This document shows, piece by piece, positions 1 to 8,569 of a stretch of 64,000 nucleotides of DNA (position 1 is its first letter; each line of letters opens with the position of its first letter). A program made the position numbers and the translations under genes. The DNA lies in assembly GCA_964409685.1 (NCBI GenBank), contig CAYPEJ010000015.1, positions 31,018 through 95,017 on the forward strand, given 5' to 3'. The notes under the pieces are model-generated. The model saw nothing but the letters and a program-made list of their open reading frames with translations. It did not search any database and had not been told where the DNA came from. Source of the DNA: Clostridium_AI sp964409685. Its GTDB lineage: Bacteria; Bacillota; Clostridia; Lachnospirales; Lachnospiraceae.

Positions 1-5
1 TTTCT

Positions 6-1337
6 GTGCTAATTGAATGCGTAGAATTAATTGAGCCAGTTGCATGGTATTGTTTTTTGACAAAAGTTGCAACAGAAAAGAAGAAAATGCGAACGATGCT
101 GTGGTCATTAGTTCTTCTGATAATGTTATGTTTAGGGAACAATCTGTTAGAAGGGTATTTTAGCGAATCACCAGTTGGAAGTGTTGTTACGAATTATAGT
201 TATCTAGTAATATTATTTTGTTATGCTGTTCGGTATTTTCATATTGCTAGAAAAACTGTTATATGTTATCTAACGTTTTCAATGATAACAAGCACATGGG
301 CAGATTTCTTTTTAAGTTACATATTGGTTAAAGTATTAAGAATAGATGCATCAAATGTGTTAGTTGCTACAGGATATAGATTATTTGGAGTATTTATAAT
401 GAACGCAATTGCCATTCTTGTTTTCTATTTTTTATATCGATTAAAACGAAGATATGGGGAATTGGTCAATCATAAATATGTATTTTATTTAGTAGTTTTC
501 GGGTTACTGGAGGATTTTTTTATTGTAATGATATTCAATTTCTTACCAAGTATCTCGTGGAAAAGTGTTAACAACTTTAATTTTATCACAATATTATTTC
601 TTTGTTTGGAATTTATATTACTTGTTATCTCACTCTGCCTTTCTATTGCATACGGAAGAAACGAAAAAGAATATCAACGCATTATTGCATTTACAGATAC
701 ACAATTTAAGGTTTTACATGACATACAAAGCCAAATTGACGAAGCCAACAAGAAATATCATGATATCGGAAATCATTTAGACACTATCGCACTTTTATTA
801 GAAAATAATATGTTGATTGAGTTGAAAGAATTTATGAATGAGCTTGTACCGAACATAAATAAAGCAGAAATTCCAAATGTGAGCGATTCATTCCTTTTAC
901 TTATATTGTACGAAAAAGAAGCAAAAGCAAATAAATATCAGATCTCATTGCGATGTGAAATTGATGTAAAAGAAATTAGCATTCCTCTTCTTGATTTGAA
1001 TTCAATCGTTACAAATCTACTAGACAATGCCATTGAAGCTTGTGAAAAGATACGAAACAAAATGGAACGACATATTTTATTTCGTACCTATATACATGAG
1101 GAAAGAGTATTCATTGAATGTAGCAATCCATATGTAGTAAAACCAAGAATTCTTGATAGCGGGGTCTTTGAGACAACTAAAAAGGATAAAGTTTCTCATG
1201 GAAAAGGGTTAATTCTAATACAGGAGTTAGCTCATAAATATGGCGGTTCAATGGATATACGCTTACTTGAAAATACATTTTTAATACGAGTAGCTTTTAA
1301 TCAAAAGTACGCTATGAAAAGAGAAATAGAGCAATAA
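6..1337 (+). CDS. AgrC-like GHKL sensor histidine kinase (5' end at window edge)
   Basis: Membrane sensor kinase of the AgrC/GHKL class, expected to detect a peptide outside the cell and phosphorylate a LytTR regulator. The first ~215 residues are about six hydrophobic segments. After them comes a dimerisation region with the phospho-acceptor motif YHDIGNHL (around residue 250), an N-box NLLDNAIEAC (around 340) and a G-box HGKGLILIQELAHKYGG near the C-terminus. The first possible start in the window is GTG at 6; the true start could lie before the window. An AgrD-like peptide gene follows 57 bases later and a LytTR regulator after that, so this reads as an Agr-type signalling locus. No AgrB processing protease is visible; it may lie upstream of the window. 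Confidence 0.85.
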   Translation: MLIECVELIEPVAWYCFLTKVATEKKKMRTMLWSLVLLIMLCLGNNLLEGYFSESPVGSVVTNYSYLVILFCYAVRYFHIARKTVICYLTFSMITSTWADFFLSYILVKVLRIDASNVLVATGYRLFGVFIMNAIAILVFYFLYRLKRRYGELVNHKYVFYLVVFGLLEDFFIVMIFNFLPSISWKSVNNFNFITILFLCLEFILLVISLCLSIAYGRNEKEYQRIIAFTDTQFKVLHDIQSQIDEANKKYHDIGNHLDTIALLLENNMLIELKEFMNELVPNINKAEIPNVSDSFLLLILYEKEAKANKYQISLRCEIDVKEISIPLLDLNSIVTNLLDNAIEACEKIRNKMERHILFRTYIHEERVFIECSNPYVVKPRILDSGVFETTKKDKVSHGKGLILIQELAHKYGGSMDIRLLENTFLIRVAFNQKYAMKREIEQ

Positions 1338-1394
1338 AAGACACAACAATATAGTCTGTCTCTAAGGAGATTATATAAGAGAGGAGGTGAAGAA

Positions 1395-1538
1395 ATGAAT
1401 ATATTGTTAAAAGCAACAAAAGCACTTGCTGATATACAATTAAAAAAAGAAGTGAATAGCAATTGTAGATTTGTATTCCATCAACCAAAACTTCCAGCTG
1501 GAATGAAGGAAAAGTTCAAGACTACTACCAATTCTTAA
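1395..1538 (+). CDS. AgrD-like cyclic lactone autoinducer prepeptide
   Basis: A 47-codon gene with a strong site (GAGGAGGTG, 5 bases before ATG), lying between a GHKL kinase and a LytTR regulator. The peptide has an amphipathic N-terminus (MNILLKATKALADIQL), a central Cys24 in CRFVFHQPKLP, and a charged Lys-rich tail. This matches the layout of AgrD-type precursors: leader, short Cys-containing core, then a conserved Pro/charged C-terminal recognition segment. In that family AgrB cuts after the core and closes a thiolactone on the Cys. The mature ring would probably start at Cys24; its exact limits are inference. A second, related peptide lies at 15294-15431. Confidence 0.75.
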   Translation: MNILLKATKALADIQLKKEVNSNCRFVFHQPKLPAGMKEKFKTTTNS

Positions 1539-1544
1539 CCATTC

Positions 1545-1572
1545 AAAGGGGGCATCTGAAAAATGTCCCTTT
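1545..1572 (+). terminator. Hairpin after the AgrD-like gene
   Basis: AAAGGG..GCAT pairs with ATGTCCCTTT around a short loop, seven bases after the peptide stop. The U-run is short, so it may be a weak terminator or an RNA-stabilising hairpin between the peptide gene and the regulator. Confidence 0.35.
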
Positions 1573-1778
1573 CTCGAACTCAAAATATACAAACAAACAC
1601 GCAAAAGACGCAAGTTATATTCGAATTAAGAAAAAATCTATAGCCAAATTTTCATTTTTCCATTATACTTACATACCATCTAACGGCACTTCAGGATTTA
1701 CGTCTAATCAAAATACATTTTAAATATCAGTAGCTTTTGACAAGAATTTCGAATAAAAGAGAGGAAGAGTTGATACAT

Positions 1779-2523
1779 ATGCTTTTAAATGTACTAGTAG
1801 TAGATGATGACGATTACACTTTGAACCGTCATTATAATGGAATTATGCAATTAGCCAATCTATATAACGTTGGCGTGGAGATCACAAAGTTCTCATGCGC
1901 AGAAGGTGAACTACGACAGCATATTAAGGAAAAGAACATAGATTTTGTTCTTTTAGATATTGAAATTGGAAAAAAAAAGTGGGTTATCTGTAGGACATTT
2001 GATTCGAAAGTATCATCCATTCTCATTTTTAGTATTCGTGACGAAACACGGACAGTACATAGAACGAGCAAATGAACTTCATCCGGACGCATTTTTAACG
2101 AAACCGTATACAGCTCACACGTTAGAACAATTATTCTGTCGTGTTTTGCTTATGAAACGCGGTCAGATGAGTATGGAAGAGAGTAATACGGAGATTATTA
2201 CTCTTTGCGTAGATCGCGAAGATATAGATGTAAGACAAGACCAGATTCTTTACATAAAGACACTGAATAGGAGACTACAAGTCGTTACGACGAAAGAAAC
2301 TTATATGATAAGTGCACGTACCATTAAACAGATGTTGAAAGAATTACCATACAATTTTATTCAAGCTGGTCGGGATGTTATCATTAATAAATTTGAAGTG
2401 ATACACGCAGAAAAAGGACGTTTGACAATGTCGAATCATGATATCATTGATATACCACTTTATACATATAATAAGACAATGGAGAAGATTCGATCTCATG
2501 ATGTATTTCGTGAGAGAACGTAA
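1779..2523 (+). pseudogene. LytTR-family response regulator interrupted at an A9 run
   Basis: AgrA-like regulator in two frames. The first starts at ATG 1779 behind AGAGGAAGAG and encodes the receiver start (VLVVDDDD; phospho-acceptor Asp in FVLLDIEIG). The reading frame is lost at a run of nine A (1970-1978). The next frame continues with the rest of the receiver (GLSVGHLIRKYHPFSFLVF, then FLTKPY) and a full LytTR DNA-binding domain (residues from ITLCVDRED to the end). One base gained or lost in the A-run would restore a single ~247-residue protein. It could be a true mutation, a sequencing slip, or polymerase slippage that still makes full-length protein. It is the expected partner of the kinase at 6-1337. 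Confidence 0.75.
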
Positions 2524-2555
2524 ATACATCTGGAAAATGAGTATATATAAAACAA

Positions 2556-2586
2556 GAGTTGGAAGCTTTTTGATGCTTACCAACTC
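2556..2586. other. Stem-loop between convergent genes
   Basis: GAGTTGGAAGC pairs with GCTTaCCAACTC across an 8-base loop, with one bulged A. It lies between the LytTR regulator (+) and the Spx-like gene (-) and may help end transcription, but has no U-run on either side. Confidence 0.35.
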
Positions 2587-2648
2587 AATACTTATCATAG
2601 AAGAACTGTATTTTACAGAGTTTTCTTCACATACTCGATTAAGAAGGG

Positions 2649-2999
2649 TTAAATAAGCTTTTCTGCCCAAGCTTCTTCTTTGAATCCGATTAATACAAAA
2701 TCATCACCAACAACAAGTGGGCGTTTTACTAACATACCGTCTGTTGCAAGTAGTTCATATTGTTCTTCTTCTGTCATCGTTGGAAGCTTGTCTTTTAACT
2801 GCATTTCCTTGTATAAGATACCACTTGTATTGAAAAATTTCTTTAGTGGCATTCCACTTAATTGATGAAAATGTTTCATTTCATCGGCTGATGGATTCTC
2901 TAGCTTAATATCACGGTCTTCGTAACTTACGCCATGTTCATCTAACCACTTTTTCGCCTTTTTACATGTTGTACACTTTGGGTATTCTAGAAATAACAT
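2649..2999 (-). CDS. Spx/ArsC-family (MgsR/YusI-like) protein
   Basis: Thioredoxin-fold protein of the ArsC/Spx family, about 116 residues. The N-terminus MLFLEYPKCTTCKKAKKWL carries a CxxC pair at residues 9 and 12, and VKRPLVVGDD near the C-terminus is the usual family motif. Start chosen at ATG 2999 because AGGAG sits six bases before it; an upstream Met adds 11 unlikely residues. Members either regulate RNA polymerase under thiol stress (Spx) or act as arsenate-reductase-like enzymes; the sequence alone does not decide. It lies 55 bases downstream of the ABC-F gene on the same strand and may be cotranscribed. Confidence 0.8.
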   Translation of the reverse strand: MLFLEYPKCTTCKKAKKWLDEHGVSYEDRDIKLENPSADEMKHFHQLSGMPLKKFFNTSGILYKEMQLKDKLPTMTEEEQYELLATDGMLVKRPLVVGDDFVLIGFKEEAWAEKLI

Positions 3000-3054
3000 A
3001 ACGTTCTCCTTTTTAATGTCACAATAACTCAACTGTTATAGTTTGATTTTATTG

Positions 3055-4797
3055 CTATAAAGATTTGATAATTTCTTCTAATTTCTCTGCAAGTGTTTTT
3101 GCTTTTTCAAAATCAGATTCTTTTAGTGCTAATGCAATCTTTGTTTCTATTTCTTTTTTCTGTTGTTCTAATTCAAGGTAATTCATTTCAAAATGATTTG
3201 CATAAATCATCTTTCTAAACTTACGGATACTCATCTTGCGAACTGTTTTGTCTTCAATTAGTAACACGTAATCCATACAGTTTGCGATTGTATAGAAATC
3301 ATGGGAAATCATAAGGATTGCTCCGTTATAGTCTGCAATAGCTTCTTCTAATGCAATCTGTGAATAGGTGTCTAAATGACTTGTTGGTTCATCTAGTAAT
3401 AACATATTTGCATTGCTAATAGAGATTTTGGCAAGTTGTAGTAAGTTCTTTTCCCCACCAGATAACGCACTGATTTTCTTATGAAGTTCTTCTCCTTCAA
3501 AACCGTATTTTGCAAGGTGTTCTGCTGCGTCGTCGTAAGTTGGGAATCCAAGGTTCATAAATTCTTGTTGAATGGTATTGGATTCGTCTAACATTTCACC
3601 TTGAGTTTGAGATAAATAGGCAAGCTGTACTTCTTCGTTGATATGAATGGATTCTTTGTTGTTCTCTAAGATTTGATGAAGTAATGTTGTTTTTCCAGTT
3701 CCATTTGCACCGATTAACGCAACTTTTTCGCGCGCCTTGATGGCAAAGTCAACGTGTTCTAATAGCATTTCTTCAAATCCTACACTATAGTCTTTCACTT
3801 CTAGAACGATTGTATCCTCTTCTAACTCTTTATCCGTTACTAAATTGATATCTGGTTGAGGGATGTCTACAAATGGTGCTTTGATTCTTCTGGCTTCTAA
3901 ACGTTCTAGTAAGGATACCCTTGCCTTTAAGGAACGTCCTCTTGCGGCATCGGTGAAGTAGGTAGCTTCTGCTCTTAGTTTTTCTACTAGTTTCTTTTGT
4001 CTTTCGATCTCTTCCGTATCAGCTATCGATAATTCCATTAATTCGATTTTTGTTTGAAGTAAAGAGAAATTGTATTCAATGTATCTTCCGTCGAATTCTT
4101 GTACTTCTTTATTTTCAAGGTGAAGGATTTTGTTGAAGCAGTGATTTAGTAGGTAACGGTTATGGGTGATTACTAACATCGTTCCTTTGTGGTAGTTAAT
4201 TAGGTTTCTCAAGGCATTTAAGTGTTCGAAATCAAGGAATACGTCTGGTTCATCCATAATCATTAAGTCTGGTGCTGTTAGTAATTCACGGATTACTTGA
4301 ATTAATTTGAATTCACCGCCACTTAGATTGGAGATCTTTTGGTCTTTATGTTTACTTAGGTCTGCTAAGTTTAATTGCTTTGTGATGTTGCTTTCGTAGT
4401 TGTCGCCGTCGATAGCTTGGAATGCGTCTAGTACTTGTTGGTAGCGTTCCATAACAGAGTCTAGGTCGTCAGTTATCCCCATCTCAGTACAGATAGCTTC
4501 AATGTCGGCTTCAATTTTACGGAAGTCTTCGCTTAGGTATTCAAAAACGGTTACTTCTTCTGGTTGGTCTACTTGCATAAATTGGCTTACATAGCCGATA
4601 CGACATGGTTGTTCAATTTCTAATTTACCGTCATACATGTATTCTTCTGGATCCATAAGGATGTGGGCTAAGGTACTTTTGCCTGTTCCGTTGGAGCCGA
4701 TAAAGGCGCAGTGGACACCGTCTTCTAATGTGAATGAAATATTGTTATATAAATCTTTCCCAGGGACTGAGTAAGATAGGTTTGTTGCTTTAATCAT
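3055..4797 (-). CDS. ABC-F family ATPase
   Basis: Cytosolic duplicated ABC ATPase with no membrane segments, 580 residues. Domain 1 has Walker A GSNGTGKST, signature LSGGEFKL and Walker B LMIMDEPDVFLD. Domain 2 has GANGTGKTT, LSGGEKNLLQ and LLLDEPTSHLD. The linker between them is charged and helical, as in ABC-F proteins that enter the ribosomal E site. The C-terminal 45 residues form a Lys/Glu-rich coiled coil. Domain 1 has DEPDVFLD where most members have DEPTNHLD, so the two sites may not be equivalent. Role is probably translational; it is distinct from the Lsa-like ABC-F at 59005-60543. Confidence 0.88.
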   Translation of the reverse strand: MIKATNLSYSVPGKDLYNNISFTLEDGVHCAFIGSNGTGKSTLAHILMDPEEYMYDGKLEIEQPCRIGYVSQFMQVDQPEEVTVFEYLSEDFRKIEADIEAICTEMGITDDLDSVMERYQQVLDAFQAIDGDNYESNITKQLNLADLSKHKDQKISNLSGGEFKLIQVIRELLTAPDLMIMDEPDVFLDFEHLNALRNLINYHKGTMLVITHNRYLLNHCFNKILHLENKEVQEFDGRYIEYNFSLLQTKIELMELSIADTEEIERQKKLVEKLRAEATYFTDAARGRSLKARVSLLERLEARRIKAPFVDIPQPDINLVTDKELEEDTIVLEVKDYSVGFEEMLLEHVDFAIKAREKVALIGANGTGKTTLLHQILENNKESIHINEEVQLAYLSQTQGEMLDESNTIQQEFMNLGFPTYDDAAEHLAKYGFEGEELHKKISALSGGEKNLLQLAKISISNANMLLLDEPTSHLDTYSQIALEEAIADYNGAILMISHDFYTIANCMDYVLLIEDKTVRKMSIRKFRKMIYANHFEMNYLELEQQKKEIETKIALALKESDFEKAKTLAEKLEEIIKSL

Positions 4798-4991
4798 GGT
4801 TTTCCTCGCTTTTTATTTGGATATTGTCTATTGTTATTTTATAGATTGTGATTCATTCGTTAATTTTATTATGTTCCTAAATTGTAAATTTACCGTTGAA
4901 AGCATAACATTTTATGAGGGAAATTTCAATAATATTTGAATAGAACCGTTTGCTCATTGGTAGATTATCCCCTATTTCATCTTCCTCTTTT

Positions 4992-5036
4992 AAAATAAAA
5001 CAAGTCTAGCATAAATTATATACACTAGACTTATTA
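4992..5036 (-). terminator. Terminator of the Panacea antitoxin operon
   Basis: AAGTCTAG pairs with CTAGACTT over an A/T-rich loop 19 bases after the antitoxin stop, followed on the minus strand by GTTTTATTTTA. Confidence 0.6.
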
Positions 5037-5054
5037 AAATACAAATAACCCAAA

Positions 5055-6065
5055 TTATTCAGAAAGAAGTTTATACAAATATAGTTTGATTCCCTTCATA
5101 TTCTCTTGCGTAATATCATATTCTTTTGCAACCTTTCTATAATATGTTTCAATTACCTCCTTGTTTATGACTTCACTACAACTCTGCCTTTCCTCATAGC
5201 TCTCTCTTATAAGAATATAAGGAGTTTCTTTATGACAAATATTCTCTAGCATTCTTGCAGTATAAACATCAAAATAATTTTTCTTGATTTCTTCTAAAAA
5301 TGTAATTTCCTCAGAATTCAAATCACTTTCTCTATTAAGCTTAGGTAATGGATTGTACTTAAAGAATTTAAATTCTTCATAAACATCTCGATACACAGCT
5401 CCATGTATCCAAGCTTCACAACAATCATCAAAAAACCACTCATTTCTTAATGCTATACTCCATCCTTGCACAAAATAAAGTAACTTCTGTAGCGCTAAAT
5501 GGGTAAGTGGATTATCGTCTGTAGATTGACTTAAAAACCAGTTTACAACACAATATATCTTTCCTTTTTGATATTCCACTTCTTTTATCGCTTCATATAC
5601 TCTTTTGTATGATTTTTTATAAGACAGCTCTTCTTTTATCTTACTATCTTCTGCCTCTTTTTCATTTAAAAGTTTAAGAAAAATATATGGGTTACTTAAT
5701 TCCTTTAATTTTTGGCTATTCTCTTTATTCGGAGTATATCCACCTGTAATATACCTAGTTAAAGTAATTTCTCCCCATCCTAATAACTTACTTAAGAATT
5801 TTTGGCTAACATTATATTTATTCAAAATATCCTTTATTTCTTGAGTTGATATAATACCTCGTATTTCTCTAATTTTTTTATTTGCTTGGCGACTAATTGC
5901 TTCTTCTATTTCTTCATCTACGAGCGGAGCCCCACATTTTTTACAAAATGGTACATTTACTTCTAAATCAAATGAATAATCTTCTCCTCTGTATTTTCTA
6001 ATTACCATTTTCATTTCATACTCGTCAAAATTACCACATTGAATACACATCATTTTTCTATTCAT
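5055..6065 (-). CDS. YgiT/MqsA-type antitoxin fused to a Panacea (SocA/DUF4065) domain
   Basis: About 336 residues in three parts. An N-terminal zinc finger has CIQCG and, ~40 residues on, CKKCG, as in YgiT/MqsA. A helix-turn-helix follows (VSQKFLSKLLGWGEITLTRY, around residues 90-115). The C-terminal half carries the Panacea/SocA signature (THLALQKLLYFVQGWSIAL). Start taken at ATG 6065, where AAAGGGAG lies 8 bases upstream; a longer start would add 11 residues. The toxin-like gene lies 42 bases upstream on the same strand. MqsA-type proteins bind both toxin and operator DNA, and Panacea domains are known to neutralise many unrelated toxins, so this should be the antitoxin and autoregulator. 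Confidence 0.8.
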   Translation of the reverse strand: MNRKMMCIQCGNFDEYEMKMVIRKYRGEDYSFDLEVNVPFCKKCGAPLVDEEIEEAISRQANKKIREIRGIISTQEIKDILNKYNVSQKFLSKLLGWGEITLTRYITGGYTPNKENSQKLKELSNPYIFLKLLNEKEAEDSKIKEELSYKKSYKRVYEAIKEVEYQKGKIYCVVNWFLSQSTDDNPLTHLALQKLLYFVQGWSIALRNEWFFDDCCEAWIHGAVYRDVYEEFKFFKYNPLPKLNRESDLNSEEITFLEEIKKNYFDVYTARMLENICHKETPYILIRESYEERQSCSEVINKEVIETYYRKVAKEYDITQENMKGIKLYLYKLLSE

Positions 6066-6107
6066 ATTAATTGCTCCCTTTGCAATAAACATAATCACTA
6101 TAATATT

Positions 6108-6539
6108 TTATTCCCCATCAAAATCCTTATATGGGAATGTTAATTTTTTATTCTCTCTAGAAGGCATTTCTGGATGAAAAGACATCAGCAATAAAAATTT
6201 ACTCTCTATCCTTCGAATTTTTAGTTTTATGTACAAATCTTGTAGTTCATCTACCATTACTTTTTTTATACCAAATATCCACACCTCTTCATTCGGAAAA
6301 TTAGGATTAACATCTTTTTTAGTCGAACTATAGTTATTTACCTGTAATTCTGATATAACCTTCCAAATATGTTCTAATGATATTTGTGTTTCAGCTATAT
6401 ATAGACGTGTCTTATTCACTCTACCATTTGCCCACTCTTCATTGTTAATATATCTCCTTTCTCTATCAAGTGCTAATTTCTTAGCTTCTTCTAAAAACTT
6501 TTTTACTTCCTCAATACTTTTTATCGTACAGTCCGTCAT
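6108..6539 (-). CDS. MqsR-like (RelE-fold) toxin
   Basis: About 143 residues, first gene of the toxin-antitoxin operon. The C-terminal half shows the pattern of MqsR-family mRNA interferases: NYSSTKKD, then EVWIFG, then LYIKLKI, then LLLMSFHPE. Catalytic assignment is inference, since no active-site residue is certain by eye. Start taken at ATG 6539, six bases after GAGAGGTG; a GTG at 6548 is possible. As in the mqsRA operon, the toxin precedes the antitoxin, and the antitoxin carries the matching zinc-finger/HTH module. Confidence 0.65.
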   Translation of the reverse strand: MTDCTIKSIEEVKKFLEEAKKLALDRERRYINNEEWANGRVNKTRLYIAETQISLEHIWKVISELQVNNYSSTKKDVNPNFPNEEVWIFGIKKVMVDELQDLYIKLKIRRIESKFLLLMSFHPEMPSRENKKLTFPYKDFDGE

Positions 6540-6580
6540 CGTTTTCACCTCTCATGAGAAATAAATGATTCAAGTTTTAG

Positions 6581-6592
6581 AATCATTGATAC
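6581..6592. promoter_or_regulatory. Operator copy 1 (ATCATTGAT palindrome)
   Basis: AATCATTGATAC, a near-copy of the site at 6634-6645. It lies just downstream of the -10 box, over the expected start of transcription, where bound antitoxin would block RNA polymerase. Confidence 0.55.
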
Positions 6593-6596
6593 TAAT

Positions 6597-6625
6597 ATTG
6601 TATTCTTTTATATGTCTTATGTCAA
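6597..6625 (-). promoter_or_regulatory. Promoter of the MqsR-like/Panacea operon
   Basis: On the minus strand, TTGACA (6625-6620) and TACAAT (6602-6597) are separated by 17 bases, a near-perfect sigma-A promoter. It is flanked on both sides by copies of the ATCATTGATA palindrome. Confidence 0.75.
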
Positions 6626-6633
6626 CATTTTAA

Positions 6634-6645
6634 TATCATTGATAC
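6634..6645. promoter_or_regulatory. Operator copy 2 (TATCATTGATA palindrome)
   Basis: TATCATTGATAC, a perfect palindrome around one central base, just upstream of the -35 box. It is repeated 53 bases away on the other side of the promoter. Confidence 0.55.
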
Positions 6646-6672
6646 CATTTATATCTTTTTTGCAATACATCT

Positions 6673-6700
6673 TTGCATTTCCCCTCCAATCTGTTACAAT
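6673..6700 (+). promoter_or_regulatory. Likely promoter of the anion permease
   Basis: TTGCAT and TACAAT separated by 16 bases, about 45 bases before the permease start. It diverges from the toxin-antitoxin promoter, so operator copy 2 lies near both. Confidence 0.5.
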
Positions 6701-6744
6701 CTATTGTTGGTAAGAAATTAACACGTTATAGAAAGAGGTTACTT

Positions 6745-7944
6745 ATGAACGAAAATTCCTACATAGAGCCGAGGGAATATATCCATCGTAACTCTAACAT
6801 GAATTCATCGATAAATGAACCACAGAAAAAGCAGCCACTTGAGATGATTTTTTCTTTTATGAAAAATCAAGCTGTTTTAACCATCGCAACTGTCGCTATG
6901 TTAATCACATGTATTTTTGTTCCTATTGATAAAAGCTATCTTGGGTATTTTAACTGGCAGACACTTGCTACTTTATTTTGTACACTTGCTGTTGTAAGTG
7001 CATTTTCACATATTCATGTGTTTGAAATTATTAGTAAAACCATTGTAATTAAATTGCATAACTTACGAAATGCAACGTTAGGACTTGTGTTTATCACTTT
7101 TTTCGGTTCCATGTTGTTGGCAAATGATATGGCACTCCTTACATTTTTACCGTTGGGATTTTTTGTACTGAATAGCACTGGGAATAAGCAGGCAATGGCA
7201 TTTACATTTATTATGCAAAATATTGCGGCGAATCTAGGTGGGATGGTTACCCCATTTGGGAATCCGCAGAACCTATATATGTATTCCTATTATCAAATTG
7301 ATACAGTGGAGTTTGTGAAGATTATGCTTCCAGCTTTCTTGACGGCAACGATAATAATTGTAATTTGCTGTTTGTTTGTGAAGCCGATTCCTTTGAAACT
7401 GAAAAATGATACGGATTATGTATTAGATAAAAAGCGAACGTTAATTTACTCTGTGTTGTTTATTGCTAGTATCTTAATTGTATTTCGAGTTGTTCCTTAT
7501 GTTTTAGGAACGATTGTGATTACGATTAGCTTGCTTTTCTTAGATAAAAAAGCGATTAAAGAAGTGAATTATCCATTACTTGCGACGTTCTGTGTGTTCT
7601 TCGTGTTTAGTGGAAATATGGCGAGAATTCCTGCAGTAAGTACTTTGTTTGAAAAGATTCTTCCTATCAATACGTTGTTGTTTGGGATTCTTTCCTGTCA
7701 GGTGATTAGTAATGTACCTAGTGCGGTGTTGTTGTCACATTTTACAGCCGATTATCAAAGCTTGTTACCTGCTGTGAATATTGGCGGATGTGGTACACTG
7801 ATTGCTTCGCTTGCTAGTTTGATTACATTTAGTGAATTTAAGAAACATAATCCAAATGCTACAAAGAGTTATGTGATTAAATTCTCGTTGATTAATTTTG
7901 GATTTGTGATTGTTCTGTATCTTCTACAATCAATAATTCTGTAA
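6745..7944 (+). CDS. ArsB/SLC13-type anion permease
   Basis: Integral membrane protein of about 399 residues with 10-11 hydrophobic segments, of the ion-transporter superfamily that includes ArsB, NhaD and SLC13 dicarboxylate carriers. Family-like motifs are NDMALLTFLPL in the first half with GGMVTPFGNPQNLYMY after it, and SNVPSAVLLSHF with a Gly-rich GGCGTLIASLAS in the second half, the two pseudo-symmetric substrate loops. Start set at ATG 6745 behind AAAGAGG; a TTG at 6673 would add 24 residues but overlaps the promoter. Substrate cannot be told from sequence. It ends at a shared terminator. Confidence 0.8.
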   Translation: MNENSYIEPREYIHRNSNMNSSINEPQKKQPLEMIFSFMKNQAVLTIATVAMLITCIFVPIDKSYLGYFNWQTLATLFCTLAVVSAFSHIHVFEIISKTIVIKLHNLRNATLGLVFITFFGSMLLANDMALLTFLPLGFFVLNSTGNKQAMAFTFIMQNIAANLGGMVTPFGNPQNLYMYSYYQIDTVEFVKIMLPAFLTATIIIVICCLFVKPIPLKLKNDTDYVLDKKRTLIYSVLFIASILIVFRVVPYVLGTIVITISLLFLDKKAIKEVNYPLLATFCVFFVFSGNMARIPAVSTLFEKILPINTLLFGILSCQVISNVPSAVLLSHFTADYQSLLPAVNIGGCGTLIASLASLITFSEFKKHNPNATKSYVIKFSLINFGFVIVLYLLQSIIL

Positions 7945-7948
7945 ATAG

Positions 7949-7995
7949 AAACCCCTTCTGTATATTCTTAGTCCAGTTACAGAAAGGGTTTTTCT
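7949..7995. terminator. Bidirectional terminator
   Basis: AAACCCCTTCTGTA and TACAGAAAGGGTTT form a 14-base stem with one mismatch, between the convergent permease and Nudix genes. A T-run follows on the plus side. Confidence 0.75.
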
Positions 7996-8503
7996 ATAAA
8001 TAGCCATCTTGAATCAATTGTTCCAATACAAGCGCTTCTCTTTCAATCATAATAAAGTCTTGCTCTCCATGTTCTCCATCCCTATTAGTAGCAATCGCTA
8101 CTCTAGGGTCAACAAACTTTAATATAAAACCTTCCTCTATCTCATAATCATCAAGCGTCTGTGAAACTACATCCAACTCAACCTCACATAAATAATAATA
8201 ATTATCTTGTATAAATATCGGTTCACGCTCTCCTTTTTGTATACGATGCACATATCCATACTCACAAATCGAACTTGGAATAATAATTAAACCAACTTCC
8301 TCTTTCGTCTCGCGAATCAACGTTTCTTCTTGATTCTCCCCCTGCTTCATTCCTCCACCTGGGAATTTATAATAATTGTATTTTTGACTATAAACCATAG
8401 CAATCTTTCCATTTTGAATAATTATGGCTCGTACAGAAGGTCGAATATATGCCTCTCCATTTGGATCATAATCTTTTTTATCCATCTCAAATAAAAGTTT
8501 CAT
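7994..8503 (-). CDS. Nudix hydrolase
   Basis: 169-residue Nudix-fold pyrophosphohydrolase. The box GGGMKQGENQEETLIRET followed by KEEVGL fits GX5EX7REUXEEXGU, with all metal-binding Glu in place. The N-terminus (YIRPSVRAIIIQNGKIAMVY) is the usual first strand. AAGGAG precedes the ATG. Substrate is unknown; relatives clean up modified nucleotides or process nucleotide sugars. It is at the downstream end of a minus-strand row of small enzyme genes. Confidence 0.85.
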   Translation of the reverse strand: MKLLFEMDKKDYDPNGEAYIRPSVRAIIIQNGKIAMVYSQKYNYYKFPGGGMKQGENQEETLIRETKEEVGLIIIPSSICEYGYVHRIQKGEREPIFIQDNYYYLCEVELDVVSQTLDDYEIEEGFILKFVDPRVAIATNRDGEHGEQDFIMIEREALVLEQLIQDGYL

Positions 8504-8569
8504 TTTAGTTCTCCTTTACTCTAAAAACTTGCCTTATAAAACCTTTGATAATCCATAATACATTTCCAT

